Of a DNA stretch of 64,000 bases, positions 55,812 to 64,000 are shown piece by piece. The notes under the pieces were generated by a model. That model was not told where the DNA came from. It made no database searches and worked only from the letters and a program-made list of their open reading frames with translations. The position numbers and the translations under genes are program-made. Every line of letters begins with the position of its first letter. The stretch's first letter is position 1. This DNA is from Aeromonas fluvialis. GTDB taxonomy: Bacteria; Pseudomonadota; Gammaproteobacteria; Enterobacterales; Aeromonadaceae. The stretch lies in the NCBI RefSeq assembly GCF_000819885.1, contig NZ_CDBO01000013.1, forward strand, positions 39,678-103,677, in the 5' to 3' direction.

Positions 55812-55907
55812 ATGCCAATCATGACAGCTACGCCCCGGGCAGCTTGCCTGCTCGCCCACTGGTATACCCGGGATCCCATTCTCACCTTCGACTTTCCTCA
55901 CCGCTGA
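55812..55907 (+). CDS. tnaC: TnaC tryptophanase-operon leader peptide
   Basis: A 31-codon ORF with GGAGG six bases before its ATG, 110 bases upstream of tnaA. The C-terminal half is HWYTRDPILTFDFPHR. Counting from the single Trp, Asp is at +4 and Pro at +12, the same spacing as the W12, D16 and P24 residues of E. coli TnaC that are needed for tryptophan-induced ribosome stalling. As in Proteus TnaC, two residues follow the Pro before the stop. Stalling here would block Rho and allow tnaA transcription. No other sensible gene lies in 55558-56017. Confidence 0.8.
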   Translation: MPIMTATPRAACLLAHWYTRDPILTFDFPHR

Positions 55908-56017
55908 TTGGTGGCACCCGCCGTTTGAATTTGTCAGCCGGACGACCCTGATCGCCCCGGCCTCTTTGCCAATCGCTATTTCAAACACACTGGCCCCGCG
56001 CCGGTGAGGAGTCTTTT

Positions 56018-57403
56018 ATGCGTCGTATACCCGAGCCGTTTCGTATCAAGATGGTCGAGCCCATCAAACAGACCACTGGCGCCGAGCGCCGCGCCGCCCT
56101 CGAGGCCGCAGGCTGGAATCCCTTCCTGCTGCTGGCCGAGGATGTCTATATCGATCTGCTGACTGACAGCGGTACCGGTGCCATGTCCGACCGCCAGTGG
56201 GCCGGCATCATGATGGGGGATGAGGCCTATGCGGGCAGCCGCAACTTCGTCGAGCTGGAGCGCACGGTGCGCGACATTTTTGGTTACCAGCATGTGATGC
56301 CCACCCACCAGGGGCGCGGGGCCGAGCAGATCCTCTTCCCCGAGCTGGTCAAGCGCTGCAAGGGCAAGGCGCCGGTGTTTATCTCCAACTACCACTTCGA
56401 TACCACCAAGGCCCACGTGGAGTTGGCCGGGGCGCGGGCCATCAACCTACTCACCCCGAAGGCCCTCGACACCACGGCCCCTTATGCCTGGAAGGGGGAT
56501 TTTGATCTCGGTCGCCTGACCGACACCATCGAGACCCTGGGGGCCGACAACGTGGCTGGTGTCATCATCACGGTGACCTGCAACAGCGCCGGTGGCCAGC
56601 CGGTCTCCATGGCCAATATGGAGGCGGTCTCCGAGCTGGCCCGTCGTCACCATATTCCGGTGGTGATCGACGCCGCCCGTTTCGCCGAGAACGCCTGGTT
56701 TATCAAGGAGCGGGATCCAGCCTATGCCAAGTGCAGCATCATGGAGATAGTGCGCCAGATGTTTGCGCTGGGGGACATCTTCACCATGTCGGCCAAAAAG
56801 GACGGGTTGGTCAATATCGGCGGGCTCTGCTGCTTCAAGGAAGATCTCGACCTGTTCCGCGCCGTGCAGGTGCGCTGCGTGGCGATGGAGGGATTCGTCA
56901 CCTATGGCGGCCTTGCCGGGCGGGACATGGCGGCGCTCGCCATCGGCCTGCGGGAGGGGATGGATGAGGAGTATCTCACCTATCGTATCAGTCAGGTGGC
57001 TTATCTCGGCGAGCGGCTGGCTGAGGCGGGCATCCCCATCCAGACCCCCACCGGCGGCCATGCAGTGTTTGTGGATGCCAAGAAGCTGCTGCCCCATATT
57101 CCGGCCGAGCAGTTCCCGGCCCATGCGCTCGCCTGCGAGCTCTATCTGGAAGGGGGCGTGCGCGGGGTGGAGATTGGCTCCCTACTGCTGGGGCGCGATC
57201 CCGCTACCGGCAAGCAGGAGGCGGCGGATTTTGAGTTGCTGCGTCTCACCATTCCGCGCCGGGTTTACACCCGGGATCATATGGACTATGTGGCCGACTG
57301 CCTGATCGCGGTGAAAGCGCGGGCCAGCGACATTCGCGGGCTCACCTTTGACTACGAGCCGCCGCTGCTGCGCCACTTCACTGCGCGGCTGAAACCGGTC
57401 TGA
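56018..57403 (+). CDS. tnaA: Tryptophanase
   Basis: A 461-residue PLP-dependent beta-eliminating lyase that splits L-tryptophan to indole, pyruvate and ammonia. Family markers are [16 protein letters not shown] [49 protein letters not shown] and the PLP-lysine loop [13 protein letters not shown]. The C-terminus [10 protein letters not shown] has the His of tryptophanases, where tyrosine phenol-lyases have RFFTARF. AGGAG precedes the ATG. A TnaC leader and CRP site lie upstream; no tnaB permease follows. Confidence 0.93.
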   Translation: MRRIPEPFRIKMVEPIKQTTGAERRAALEAAGWNPFLLLAEDVYIDLLTDSGTGAMSDRQWAGIMMGDEAYAGSRNFVELERTVRDIFGYQHVMPTHQGRGAEQILFPELVKRCKGKAPVFISNYHFDTTKAHVELAGARAINLLTPKALDTTAPYAWKGDFDLGRLTDTIETLGADNVAGVIITVTCNSAGGQPVSMANMEAVSELARRHHIPVVIDAARFAENAWFIKERDPAYAKCSIMEIVRQMFALGDIFTMSAKKDGLVNIGGLCCFKEDLDLFRAVQVRCVAMEGFVTYGGLAGRDMAALAIGLREGMDEEYLTYRISQVAYLGERLAEAGIPIQTPTGGHAVFVDAKKLLPHIPAEQFPAHALACELYLEGGVRGVEIGSLLLGRDPATGKQEAADFELLRLTIPRRVYTRDHMDYVADCLIAVKARASDIRGLTFDYEPPLLRHFTARLKPV

Positions 57404-57481
57404 TCAGCAACCGGTCAGACGGGGTGATCAACCCAGCCAAACTATGAAGATCAAGTGCCGCACCCGGTAAAATGGCCCAGC

Positions 57482-57518
57482 AAAAAAGCCCCCGCACCAA
57501 GGTGCGGGGGCTTTCGTT
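57482..57518. terminator. Bidirectional terminator between tnaA and cdd
   Basis: A 12-bp perfect stem AGCCCCCGCACC / GGTGCGGGGGCT with a 2-base loop, an A run on the left and a T-rich run on the right, serving both convergent genes. Confidence 0.92.
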
Positions 57519-57536
57519 TATCGAAGCAAAGCCGGG

Positions 57537-58421
57537 TCAGACCGCCTGATACTCCAGCTTGACCGAGCCCAGCGCCTTGAGGGTGGACTGGGCGGAATCA
57601 CGCTGGCTGATCTGGCCGTTTTTGTTCTCCAGCAACACAGCGCGGCGGATAGTGGCGAGATCTTCGCCGTTAAGCACCGCATGGGCGCAGGCCATCTGCA
57701 TCGGCGGCAGGCTGGGATTGAAGGCGGCGTTCTCGGCGTAACGGCCAGAGAAGATGCGGCCATCGGCAAATTGCAGCGCCACTGCGGCATAGCCCTGGCT
57801 GTAGGGGGCATAGCTTTGACGGGCGGCAGCCAGCGCGGCTTGCCACAGGGGGTCTTCGCTTTCAAGCTCAAGCTCGGCGTGATCCTGCGGGCTCATCAGC
57901 GCATCTGTGATGTCGAGATCCGCCGGGCCGAATGAGTGGGGCAGGAAGGATTGCAGGGCGCTCAGGTCATCGGGCAGAGAGACTTTCAGGATCTTGGCGG
58001 TGCTCAGCTCGTTCATAAACTGACGGCAGTGGCCGCAGGGGGTGTAGTTGACGGTGATTTCAGAGATCCCGGTCTCGCCACCCAACCAGGCGTTGGAGAT
58101 GGCGGACTGCTCGGCGTGAACCGAGTGGAACAGACCTTGTCCCGCAAACTCCATGTTGGCGCCTAAGTACCAGGTACCGCTCAGCCCACAGGCGATGGCA
58201 CCGACATAAAATTTCGAGATGGGCGCCACCGAGCAGGCGGCAGCCAGCGGTAACAGGGCGAGGCGCAGGGCGCGATCATCGAGACCAGTGGCGGCTTTCA
58301 GGGTGGCGACTTGCTCCGGCGTGAAGCGGGCGTTGAAGTCGGCACTATCCAGCATGGGCTGCACGGCTGCTTTGAGCGGGGCAGAGAGGGTATCGAATGC
58401 CTTGGCAAAACGGGGATGCAT
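57537..58421 (-). CDS. cdd: Cytidine deaminase
   Basis: A 294-residue zinc enzyme, the same length as E. coli Cdd (large dimeric type). It deaminates cytidine and deoxycytidine in pyrimidine salvage. The zinc site is HSVHAEQSAISNAW (His and catalytic Glu) with TPCGHCRQFMNEL (two Cys). The C-terminal half is the catalytically inactive duplicate domain. Two CRP-like sites lie upstream of the start. The yohJ-yohK-cdd order matches enterobacteria. Confidence 0.96.
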   Translation of the reverse strand: MHPRFAKAFDTLSAPLKAAVQPMLDSADFNARFTPEQVATLKAATGLDDRALRLALLPLAAACSVAPISKFYVGAIACGLSGTWYLGANMEFAGQGLFHSVHAEQSAISNAWLGGETGISEITVNYTPCGHCRQFMNELSTAKILKVSLPDDLSALQSFLPHSFGPADLDITDALMSPQDHAELELESEDPLWQAALAAARQSYAPYSQGYAAVALQFADGRIFSGRYAENAAFNPSLPPMQMACAHAVLNGEDLATIRRAVLLENKNGQISQRDSAQSTLKALGSVKLEYQAV

Positions 58422-58478
58422 AGTGTGTCCTCAAAGGCCAATTGGGGGGCCATTGTAGGGAGCTAGCTCGGGTAAATG

Positions 58479-58494
58479 TGTGAGCAGGCTCACG
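58479..58494 (-). promoter_or_regulatory. CRP-binding site upstream of cdd
   Basis: TGTGAGCAGGCTCACG matches TGTGA-N6-TCACA at nine of ten key positions, about 60-70 bases before the cdd ATG. Confidence 0.7.
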
Positions 58495-58548
58495 CCCTGA
58501 CGGGCAAACGGAGGGGGATGGTAATGGAAACGTTTGTCTTGTGCAAAT

Positions 58549-58564
58549 TGTGCAGCAGGTCGCA
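58549..58564 (-). promoter_or_regulatory. Second CRP-like site upstream of cdd
   Basis: TGTGCAGCAGGTCGCA matches eight of ten consensus bases. It lies exactly 70 bp from the first site, on the same helix face. In E. coli, paired CRP sites on cdd flank a CytR site. Confidence 0.5.
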
Positions 58565-58618
58565 TCCCGAGAGGCTGGCAGGCCCCTCGGGGTGGTCAAT
58601 CTGTGGTCAACAGTACGA

Positions 58619-59305
58619 TCAGATCAGCCAGTGATAGATGGCAAACAGCAGCGGGACGACGGCAGCGGTGAGGATCCCGCACACCACCATGGCAAGGGAT
58701 GAAAAAGCCCCCTGGGTGATCCCCTGTTCAGCTGAGGCGGCAGTGCCGATGGCGTGGGCACAGGCCCCCATAGCGAGCCCTTGTGCTTCCGGGTCAGTCA
58801 CGTTGAGCAATTTGAGCAGTGGGTATCCGATCAGTGCGCCGACAATCCCCACCACCACCACCACGGCTGCGGCGATGGCGGGAATGCCACCGATGGACTG
58901 GCTGACGCTCATGGCGAGCGGGGTAGTGATGGATTTGGTGGCAAGGGAGGCGAGCAGTGCCGGATCTGTGCCCATAAAGTGACCGATCAGCAGGGTTGTG
59001 CACACCGAGATCAAGACGGAGGTGAGGGTACAGATTAGGATGGGCTTGAGCTTGGCCTGAATCTGGCGCGCCTGCTGATAGAGCGGCAGCGCCAGTGCCA
59101 CCACGGCGGGTTCCAGCAGCATGGTAATGGGGCTGCTGCCGTGCTCGTACTGCTCAAGGGGCAGATCAAACCAGAGCAGCAGGCCGATGATCACCGAGGT
59201 CGGCACCAGCACCGGATTGATGATGGGCCAGGGCAGTCGGCGATAGAGGGCGCGGGTAGCGAAATAGAGCGCGAGCGTGAGGGGAATGGCTAGCCAGAAG
59301 ATCAT
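58619..59305 (-). CDS. yohK: LrgB/CidB family membrane protein
   Basis: A 228-residue membrane protein with about seven helices. It shows LrgB-family signatures: PVLVPTSVIIGLLLWFDLPL, LEPAVVALALPLYQQ, SVCTTLLIGHFMG and the C-terminal MGACAHAIGTAASAEQG. In Gram-positives LrgAB/CidAB proteins affect holin-like lysis and pyruvate uptake; the function of the proteobacterial version is less clear. It overlaps the upstream LrgA gene by ATGA and precedes cdd. Confidence 0.9.
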   Translation of the reverse strand: MIFWLAIPLTLALYFATRALYRRLPWPIINPVLVPTSVIIGLLLWFDLPLEQYEHGSSPITMLLEPAVVALALPLYQQARQIQAKLKPILICTLTSVLISVCTTLLIGHFMGTDPALLASLATKSITTPLAMSVSQSIGGIPAIAAAVVVVVGIVGALIGYPLLKLLNVTDPEAQGLAMGACAHAIGTAASAEQGITQGAFSSLAMVVCGILTAAVVPLLFAIYHWLI

Positions 59306-59658
59306 TGGTTCATCCTCTGGTAGAGCCGACCGACGATGGCGAGGATCAGCACGATCCCGAGCACGATACAGAGCATGATGACGCCGATGGATTGGCGCAG
59401 GGGCTCAAGCCAGGCCACCAGCCCGACCGCTACCGGCACGAACAGCACGCCCATATGACGCAGCAGCAGGCCTGCTCCCAGCTCGACCCAGTGCAGCTTG
59501 ATCAGTTGCAGCGAGAGCAGGACGAACAGCAGCAACATACCGATGATGCTGCCGGGGAAGGCAAACGGCAGGATGGCTGCCACGGTTTTGCCTGCCAGCA
59601 GGCAGGCGACGATGACCATAAAGTCACGAAAGTACAGCAAGGCGCGTTGCGCGATCAC
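59302..59658 (-). CDS. yohJ: LrgA/CidA family holin-like membrane protein
   Basis: A 118-residue protein with four helices, including FPGSIIGMLLLFVLLSLQ, the LrgA signature, and LLLRHMGVLFVPVAVGLV. It is the small partner of the LrgB gene it overlaps. The start is GTG at 59658 with GAGG about six bases before it. Confidence 0.9.
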   Translation of the reverse strand: MIAQRALLYFRDFMVIVACLLAGKTVAAILPFAFPGSIIGMLLLFVLLSLQLIKLHWVELGAGLLLRHMGVLFVPVAVGLVAWLEPLRQSIGVIMLCIVLGIVLILAIVGRLYQRMNQ

Positions 59659-59833
59659 GTGAACCTCATCGACTGGGAAGAAAAATGCAGTTTACCAGAG
59701 AGGCCGGGTCGCGGCATTAAAACAATAACAACTGAAATCAGTTCGTTTGGAGCTGATTTGTATGCAGATTATCTGTTGAACAATCTTTTGAACATCGTCT
59801 GATAGAACCCTTTTCGAACAACAAGGAGTAGTC

Positions 59834-61543
59834 ATGACATCCCTCTTGTCCCGCGTTCGCCAGCTGGCGAACGATAATGCATTGCCATCCCGCCTGCTGC
59901 AAACCCGTCAGTGGGAAGGGCCCCTGTGCCGGGTGCGACTCGACAATACCGGTGCTGCTGCCGCTGCGATTGACCGCTGGGTGCTGTTTGATGGCAAGCT
60001 TGGCCTGCCGCTGGAGAGCGCCATCTATGGCGAAGGATTCCAGATGCTGGCCCAGACCATGGGCACTTGGCAATCACCGCAACATGTCGGCCGTTGCCCC
60101 GATGCCAGCGTCTATCGCATCACCGATGACAATGGCTACCACACCATTCACAATCTGCTGCTGGTGGAGCATGGCAAGGGGTGGCTGCTGCTCGCCTTTG
60201 CCAGTTGCCACCGTTTTGGCGGTGAGTTTCGTCTCTACCCCGATGGTCGCTTGCAGATCATGATGAACTGTGAAGGGCGTGAGCTTGCGGCTGGCAGGCA
60301 TTGGCAGAGCGAGGCGCTGATCTGTCTTGAAGGGGCGGAGCGCGAAGATCTGCTGGCCGAACTAGCACGGCTGATCGAGGCCGAACATGGATCGCTGATC
60401 GGCCAGGTGAGTGATCGCCCGAGCGGCTGGTGCTCCTGGTATCACTACTACGCCGAGGTGAGCGCCGCTGATATTCGCGAAAATCTGCAGGTGCGTGCCG
60501 AGCGCTTCCCGGCCTTGCGCTATGTGCAGATCGACGACGGCTATCAGGCCAAGATGGGCGACTGGCTCACTCCCTCCGCCAAGTTCGAGCAGGGGGTGGC
60601 GTCACTGGCTGCCGAGATCAAACAGGCTGGCTGCGAACCGGCGCTCTGGGTCGCCCCCTTTATCGCTGAACCCGGTTCGCAGGTGTTTCAGGATCACCCC
60701 GACTGGTTCGTGAAGGGGGATGATGGCCTGCCGCTCCCCTCTGAGCGGGTGACCTATGGTGGCTGGCGTTGCACCCCCTGGTATGTGCTGGATGGAACCC
60801 ACCCCGAGGTGCAGGCGCACCTTGAGCAGGTGTTTCGTATCCTGCGCGAGCAGTGGGGCATCCACTACTTCAAGCTAGATGCCAACTTCTGGGGTGCTAT
60901 TCACGGGGGGCGCTTCCACGATCCGGCAGCCACCCGGGTTGAAGCCTATCGGCGCGGCATGGCGGCCATCCTGCGTGGTGCAGGGGAGGGCAGTTTCCTG
61001 CTCGGTTGCAACGCCCCCATCTGGCCAAGCCTCGGTTTGGTGCACGGGATGCGGGTAAGCGATGACGTGGAGCGCAACGGCCACCGCTATCGCCAGATCG
61101 CCCGCGAGGCCTTCTGCCGCGCCTGGCAGAACGACAAGCTCTGGGCCCTCGACCCCGACTGCATCTGCCTGCGGGATCTACCCAGCCAACAGGCAAGCCA
61201 GGCGGATTACCGCTTCCATCTGGCGGCGCTGGTGGCAAGCGGCGGCATGATGCTGGCAGGGGATCGGCTGCAAGATCTCGACGCTGAGCAGGCCGCGCAA
61301 CTGCGCAAGCTGCTGGAGCTCTGCGCGGCCCGGGCACCCTCCGCGCGTTTTGAGTCGATGGACTTTGCCTGCGGCGAAGTGGATCTGCCCGAAGGGGACT
61401 CGCTGCTCTGCCTGTTCAACTGGGAGGCGCAACCACAGGCGTTTCTGCTGCCGGAAGGGGGACGCGACTTTTGGCTGGAGCAGGCTGTCGGCACCACCGT
61501 CACCCTGCAAGGGGGCGAGGGCCGGGTGATCCGCTACTTCTGA
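59834..61543 (+). CDS. Alpha-galactosidase, glycoside hydrolase family 36 / melibiase type
   Basis: A 569-residue cytoplasmic glycosidase; no signal peptide is seen. The catalytic barrel begins near residue 195 with SGWCSWYHYYAEVSAADIREN. The nucleophile Asp is in HYFKLDANFWGAIHGG near residue 352 and the acid/base Asp in GMRVSDDVERNG near 412. The N-terminal beta-sandwich and a C-terminal beta domain complete the fold. AAGGAG precedes the ATG. It probably releases alpha-linked galactose from oligosaccharides; no transporter is adjacent. Confidence 0.85.
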   Translation: MTSLLSRVRQLANDNALPSRLLQTRQWEGPLCRVRLDNTGAAAAAIDRWVLFDGKLGLPLESAIYGEGFQMLAQTMGTWQSPQHVGRCPDASVYRITDDNGYHTIHNLLLVEHGKGWLLLAFASCHRFGGEFRLYPDGRLQIMMNCEGRELAAGRHWQSEALICLEGAEREDLLAELARLIEAEHGSLIGQVSDRPSGWCSWYHYYAEVSAADIRENLQVRAERFPALRYVQIDDGYQAKMGDWLTPSAKFEQGVASLAAEIKQAGCEPALWVAPFIAEPGSQVFQDHPDWFVKGDDGLPLPSERVTYGGWRCTPWYVLDGTHPEVQAHLEQVFRILREQWGIHYFKLDANFWGAIHGGRFHDPAATRVEAYRRGMAAILRGAGEGSFLLGCNAPIWPSLGLVHGMRVSDDVERNGHRYRQIAREAFCRAWQNDKLWALDPDCICLRDLPSQQASQADYRFHLAALVASGGMMLAGDRLQDLDAEQAAQLRKLLELCAARAPSARFESMDFACGEVDLPEGDSLLCLFNWEAQPQAFLLPEGGRDFWLEQAVGTTVTLQGGEGRVIRYF

Positions 61544-61564
61544 TCATTTTGCTGCCACACACAA

Positions 61565-61597
61565 TTCAGGCTCCATCACGGAGCCTGCATTGTTTTC
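61565..61597. terminator. Terminator after the alpha-galactosidase gene
   Basis: Stem CAGGCTCC / GGAGCCTG with a 5-base loop followed by a T-rich stretch. It lies between two convergent genes. Confidence 0.8.
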
Positions 61598-61620
61598 TAT
61601 CACTGGTTATCACGCAGCGC

Positions 61621-62121
61621 TTAGTAACGCCATTCAACACCGACGGCGTATTTGGCTGAGCCATAGCCCGGGATGTCGTTGTCGGAGGCGATCGCCTTGA
61701 GGGTCAGCAACGGGGTGATGGGCACGCCCAGACCAAAACCGATGGCCAGCTGATCATTGGGGTTCCCCATCAGATCGACCCGCATCACCCGATAGAGAGA
61801 CATATCCTGGCTCAGGTGCATATAAGCCTGGGACGCGCGGTTATAGACCTGACCAAATACCTCCAGCTGAAAACCGGATTGGGCGCTGATGGCCAGCGGC
61901 ACCCCGACAAACTTGTAGAGTTCGGACCTGTTGAAATAGCTGTTGGTGATCTGGGGGGTGAAGTCAGTCTGCTGATAAAGCGTGTTGAAGTTCTGTTCGA
62001 CGATGCGATATGTCCGCTCGGGCAGGCGAGCCAGATAGTCCGGCACATCGAACCGGTAGGCGGCGTTGGCTGCCAGTGGCAGCAGGGCCAGTAATCCAAG
62101 CAGTGCGTGGTGACGAGACAT
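61621..62121 (-). CDS. Small outer-membrane beta-barrel-like protein of unknown function
   Basis: A 166-residue exported protein. A signal peptide (HHALLGLLALLPLAANA) is followed by beta-rich, alternating sequence, ending GSAKYAVGVEWRY. The terminal aromatic residue is a hallmark of outer-membrane barrels recognised by the Bam machinery. I do not recognise the family. It starts at the ATG 62121; the longer frame begins with a TTG. It stands alone between the alpha-galactosidase and sbcB. Confidence 0.65.
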   Translation of the reverse strand: MSRHHALLGLLALLPLAANAAYRFDVPDYLARLPERTYRIVEQNFNTLYQQTDFTPQITNSYFNRSELYKFVGVPLAISAQSGFQLEVFGQVYNRASQAYMHLSQDMSLYRVMRVDLMGNPNDQLAIGFGLGVPITPLLTLKAIASDNDIPGYGSAKYAVGVEWRY

Positions 62122-62276
62122 CAGCAAATGGCCTCCATTCGGCCAAAGAGAACTCTTGCTTGGGAGTCATCCGTCCAGGATGTTGCAAGATATAGGTTTT
62201 TGGAAAAATCCCCTTCGCCATTATGACCTGAAGAAAGGGATGGGCGGGAAAGATTTATTGTGAAACTAATCACAAC

Positions 62277-63704
62277 TCATAAATCCTCCAGATAGCGATA
62301 GAGACTCTTGAGGATGGCAAAGTTCCGTTCGTTACTCTGATTCTGCTCGGCCAGCGCCTCGAGACGGGGTACATAGTCCGGCAGACGGCGGCTGAAGTAG
62401 TCGCTGCAGTGCAGGCGCCAGCGTTTCTGCTCCGCTTCGCTCAAGGTGTGTGGCCAGTTGCGGGCGCGGTAGCGGAACAGCATCTCCGGCAGCCGGGCGT
62501 CGGTAAAGGCGAACTCCCGCTCACCCAGCAGATCTGCCGGGGTAGCACGCACCAGATCCATGGTGGACTTGTCGCCGTGGCCAAAGAATCCGGCGTAGAG
62601 CTGGGTATCGGGGTCGCTGTCATTGCTGCCGGCGAACTCCTGATTGAACACCTCCACCAGTTTTTCCCGTACTTCGGGGTGGGCGCGCAGCAGATCAAGG
62701 CTCTTGCGGCACTGCTCCCTATTGATGCCGAGCTCGTCGGCGCGCTCCGCCGTCAGGGTGGCGGCCGGTGCCAGCACCGGGCACTTGTTGATGTGTACAA
62801 GCTTGACCGGAATGCTCACCAGATCCCCCAGATCTTCTTTCTTGGTATAGAGGCGCTCGCGGATCTCCTCGCTCGACAACTCGATAAGCGGGGTGGGGTC
62901 ACGGGTGAGATCGACCATGATCACCGCGTTCTGGTTGGTGGGGTGCCAGGCGAGCGGCGAGACCCAGCTCACGCACCCCTGCCAGGGGGAGAACATGCCG
63001 GAGACGTGCGCCAGCGGCTTCATGGTCACCACATCAATCAGCGCCTTCACCTTGTTCTTGTTACGCAGGTCAAACAGGTAACCAAACAGCTTGGGTTGCG
63101 CCTTTTTCACCAGCTTGGCCATCTCGATGGTGGCCAGGACGTCCGAGAGCGCGTCGTGGGCGTTGGCGTGGGCCACGCCGTTGGCCACCGTCAGCTTCTC
63201 CAGCCGGAAACTCGGCTTGCCCTCATCGTCAAACGCCCACTCGATCCCCTCTGGCCGCAGGGCATAGCAGGCCCGCAGCATGTCGAGTATGTCCCAGCGG
63301 GAGTTGCCGTTCTGCCAGCTGTAGGCATAGGGGTCATAGAAGTTGCGATAGAGGGTGTAGCGGGTCACCTCGTCATCGAAGCGGATGCTGTTGTAGCCCA
63401 GCACACAGGTATTGGGGGTGGCGAACTGCTCGTGGATCTGGCGAATGAAATCCGCTTCGCACAGCCCATCCTTCATCGCCTTTTGTGGTGTGATACCGGT
63501 AATGAGGCACGCCTCGGGATCCGGCAGATAGTCCGCCGGCGGTTTGCAATAGATAACCAGCGGCTCGCCAATGATGTTGAAATCCGCATCGGTACGGATA
63601 CCGGCAAACTGCGAGGGCCTGTCCTTGGCCGGACTGATGCCGAAGGTCTCGTAGTCGTGGAAATAGAATGTTGGCTGTGTTGTTTGGTTCTTGGGTGTGC
63701 TCAT
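62277..63704 (-). CDS. sbcB: Exodeoxyribonuclease I
   Basis: A 475-residue single-strand 3'-5' exonuclease, exactly the E. coli length. The DEDDh nuclease motifs are FYFHDYETFGISPAKDRPSQFAGIRTD (first Asp/Glu, at the start), LGYNSIRFDDEVTRY near residue 98 and AHANAHDALSDVLATIEMAK (His and last Asp) near 178. The SH3-like and C-terminal helical domains are present. It acts in mismatch repair and recombination. An integrase gene starts divergently about 180 bases upstream. Confidence 0.96.
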   Translation of the reverse strand: MSTPKNQTTQPTFYFHDYETFGISPAKDRPSQFAGIRTDADFNIIGEPLVIYCKPPADYLPDPEACLITGITPQKAMKDGLCEADFIRQIHEQFATPNTCVLGYNSIRFDDEVTRYTLYRNFYDPYAYSWQNGNSRWDILDMLRACYALRPEGIEWAFDDEGKPSFRLEKLTVANGVAHANAHDALSDVLATIEMAKLVKKAQPKLFGYLFDLRNKNKVKALIDVVTMKPLAHVSGMFSPWQGCVSWVSPLAWHPTNQNAVIMVDLTRDPTPLIELSSEEIRERLYTKKEDLGDLVSIPVKLVHINKCPVLAPAATLTAERADELGINREQCRKSLDLLRAHPEVREKLVEVFNQEFAGSNDSDPDTQLYAGFFGHGDKSTMDLVRATPADLLGEREFAFTDARLPEMLFRYRARNWPHTLSEAEQKRWRLHCSDYFSRRLPDYVPRLEALAEQNQSNERNFAILKSLYRYLEDL

Positions 63705-63887
63705 GTGTTCTTGTTTTTTCGCTTAAGCTTTTGATTATATGGTACTTAATGATGTGTTCAGCTTTATCTGAGCACCCAATAAATTCTTTGCTGTTTGTGT
63801 CTGTCTGCCTATGTTCAATGTCCAATTAGTACAGCTCAAAGTACAAAACATGGTATTTTGTTAGTACAAAATTTTATTGGGTGAGCT
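63705..63887. other. AT-rich divergent region between sbcB and the integrase relic
   Basis: No gene. It holds repeated TTAGTACA motifs (about 63827 and 63861) and the imperfect inverted stretch GTACAAAACATGGTATTTTG, likely integrase promoter/operator sequences. Confidence 0.4.
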
Positions 63888-63998
63888 ATGGCAATTACAG
63901 ACAGCTGGCTGCGAGGCGTCAATGGTAAACCATACTCGGGTCAGAGCGAAGTCACTGACGTTGATGGGCTTGGCATAAGGGTACCTGATTACCCATGA
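63888..63998 (+). pseudogene. Tyrosine integrase (DUF4102 type), broken after about 31 codons
   Basis: The ATG at 63888 opens ITDSWLRGVNGKPYSG and EVTDVDGLGIRV, the N-terminal domain of island/phage integrases. After Val31 the frame enters CCTGATTACCC and stops at 63996-63998. The last 18 window bases match 33298-33315 inverted, so an insertion probably broke the gene here. Confidence 0.75.
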
Positions 63999-64000
63999 TT
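63983..64000 (-). repeat. Inverted copy of the 18-bp motif at the window end
   Basis: The reverse complement of the last 18 bases, AATCATGGGTAATCAGGT, is identical to 33298-33315 and shares 12 bases with 29125-29136. It marks the point where the integrase frame is interrupted. Confidence 0.75.

Noticed and set aside
55763..55951. 62-codon ORF overlapping the tna leader
   Set aside because: No ribosome-binding site and no similarity; the overlapping TnaC frame explains the region.
56018..57403. Tyrosine phenol-lyase instead of tryptophanase
   Set aside because: [16 protein letters not shown] and the RHFTARL end fit tryptophanase, and the upstream leader is TnaC-like.
62409..63734. 441-codon open frame antisense to sbcB
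   Set aside because: The minus strand clearly encodes exonuclease I at full length; the plus frame has no ribosome-binding site or recognisable domain.

Overview
The window looks like chromosomal DNA of a gammaproteobacterium, most probably Aeromonas. The GC-rich backbone carries a housekeeping set with gammaproteobacterial lengths and order: yohJ-yohK-cdd, asd, sbcB, tnaA, an ffs 4.5S RNA and an (Fe-S) photolyase. Genus assignment is inference from gene content and base composition; no 16S gene is present.

Layout. 0-5.6 kb: end of a branched-chain acyl-CoA (valine-type) catabolic operon, a basic amino-acid antiporter and a TauE/SafE permease. 5.6-14.7 kb: the 4.5S RNA gene, followed by what looks like a small defence island. 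It has a truncated integrase start, a type I restriction-modification operon (hsdM, hsdS, hsdR), an Abi_2 gene, a small zinc-ribbon ORF and an MNT/HEPN toxin-antitoxin pair nested between the hsd genes. 14.9-19.1 kb: an AspT/YidE-type transporter and a periplasmic protein/hybrid histidine kinase pair. 19.2-21.6 kb: a patch of decayed mobile DNA (a MITE-like inverted-repeat element, an IS50-like transposase relic) around an AT-rich diguanylate cyclase.

21.5-50.4 kb: a large exopolysaccharide locus. It contains a truncated response regulator/PP2C phosphatase, several glycosyltransferases, a sugar-phosphate transferase, a Wzz-like copolymerase, an exosortase-family protein with a divergent VWA/DUF1194 protein, a putative glycoside hydrolase with a lipoprotein, an acyltransferase, a Wzx flippase and a Wzy polymerase. 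Five transcription starts in this locus carry sigma-54 type -24/-12 elements (GG-N10-GC) at plausible distances from the first gene, so the locus may form one sigma-54 regulon. It is split at 28.4-37.4 kb by an IS1595-type relic and an AT-rich c-di-GMP block (MASE1-CHASE-PAS-GGDEF-EAL, GAF-GGDEF, PAS-chemoreceptor, GAF-HD-GYP). No outer-membrane Wza exporter or tyrosine autokinase is visible.

50.4-64 kb: a TnpB relic, then backbone genes: asd, dadA, photolyase plus DUF2256, a tna operon with a recognisable TnaC leader peptide and CRP site, cdd with two CRP-like sites, yohK/yohJ, an alpha-galactosidase, a small outer-membrane protein and sbcB. The window ends inside an integrase gene broken after about 31 codons by a sequence that also occurs at 33.3 kb. 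Many decayed insertion sequences indicate a genome with a history of IS activity.
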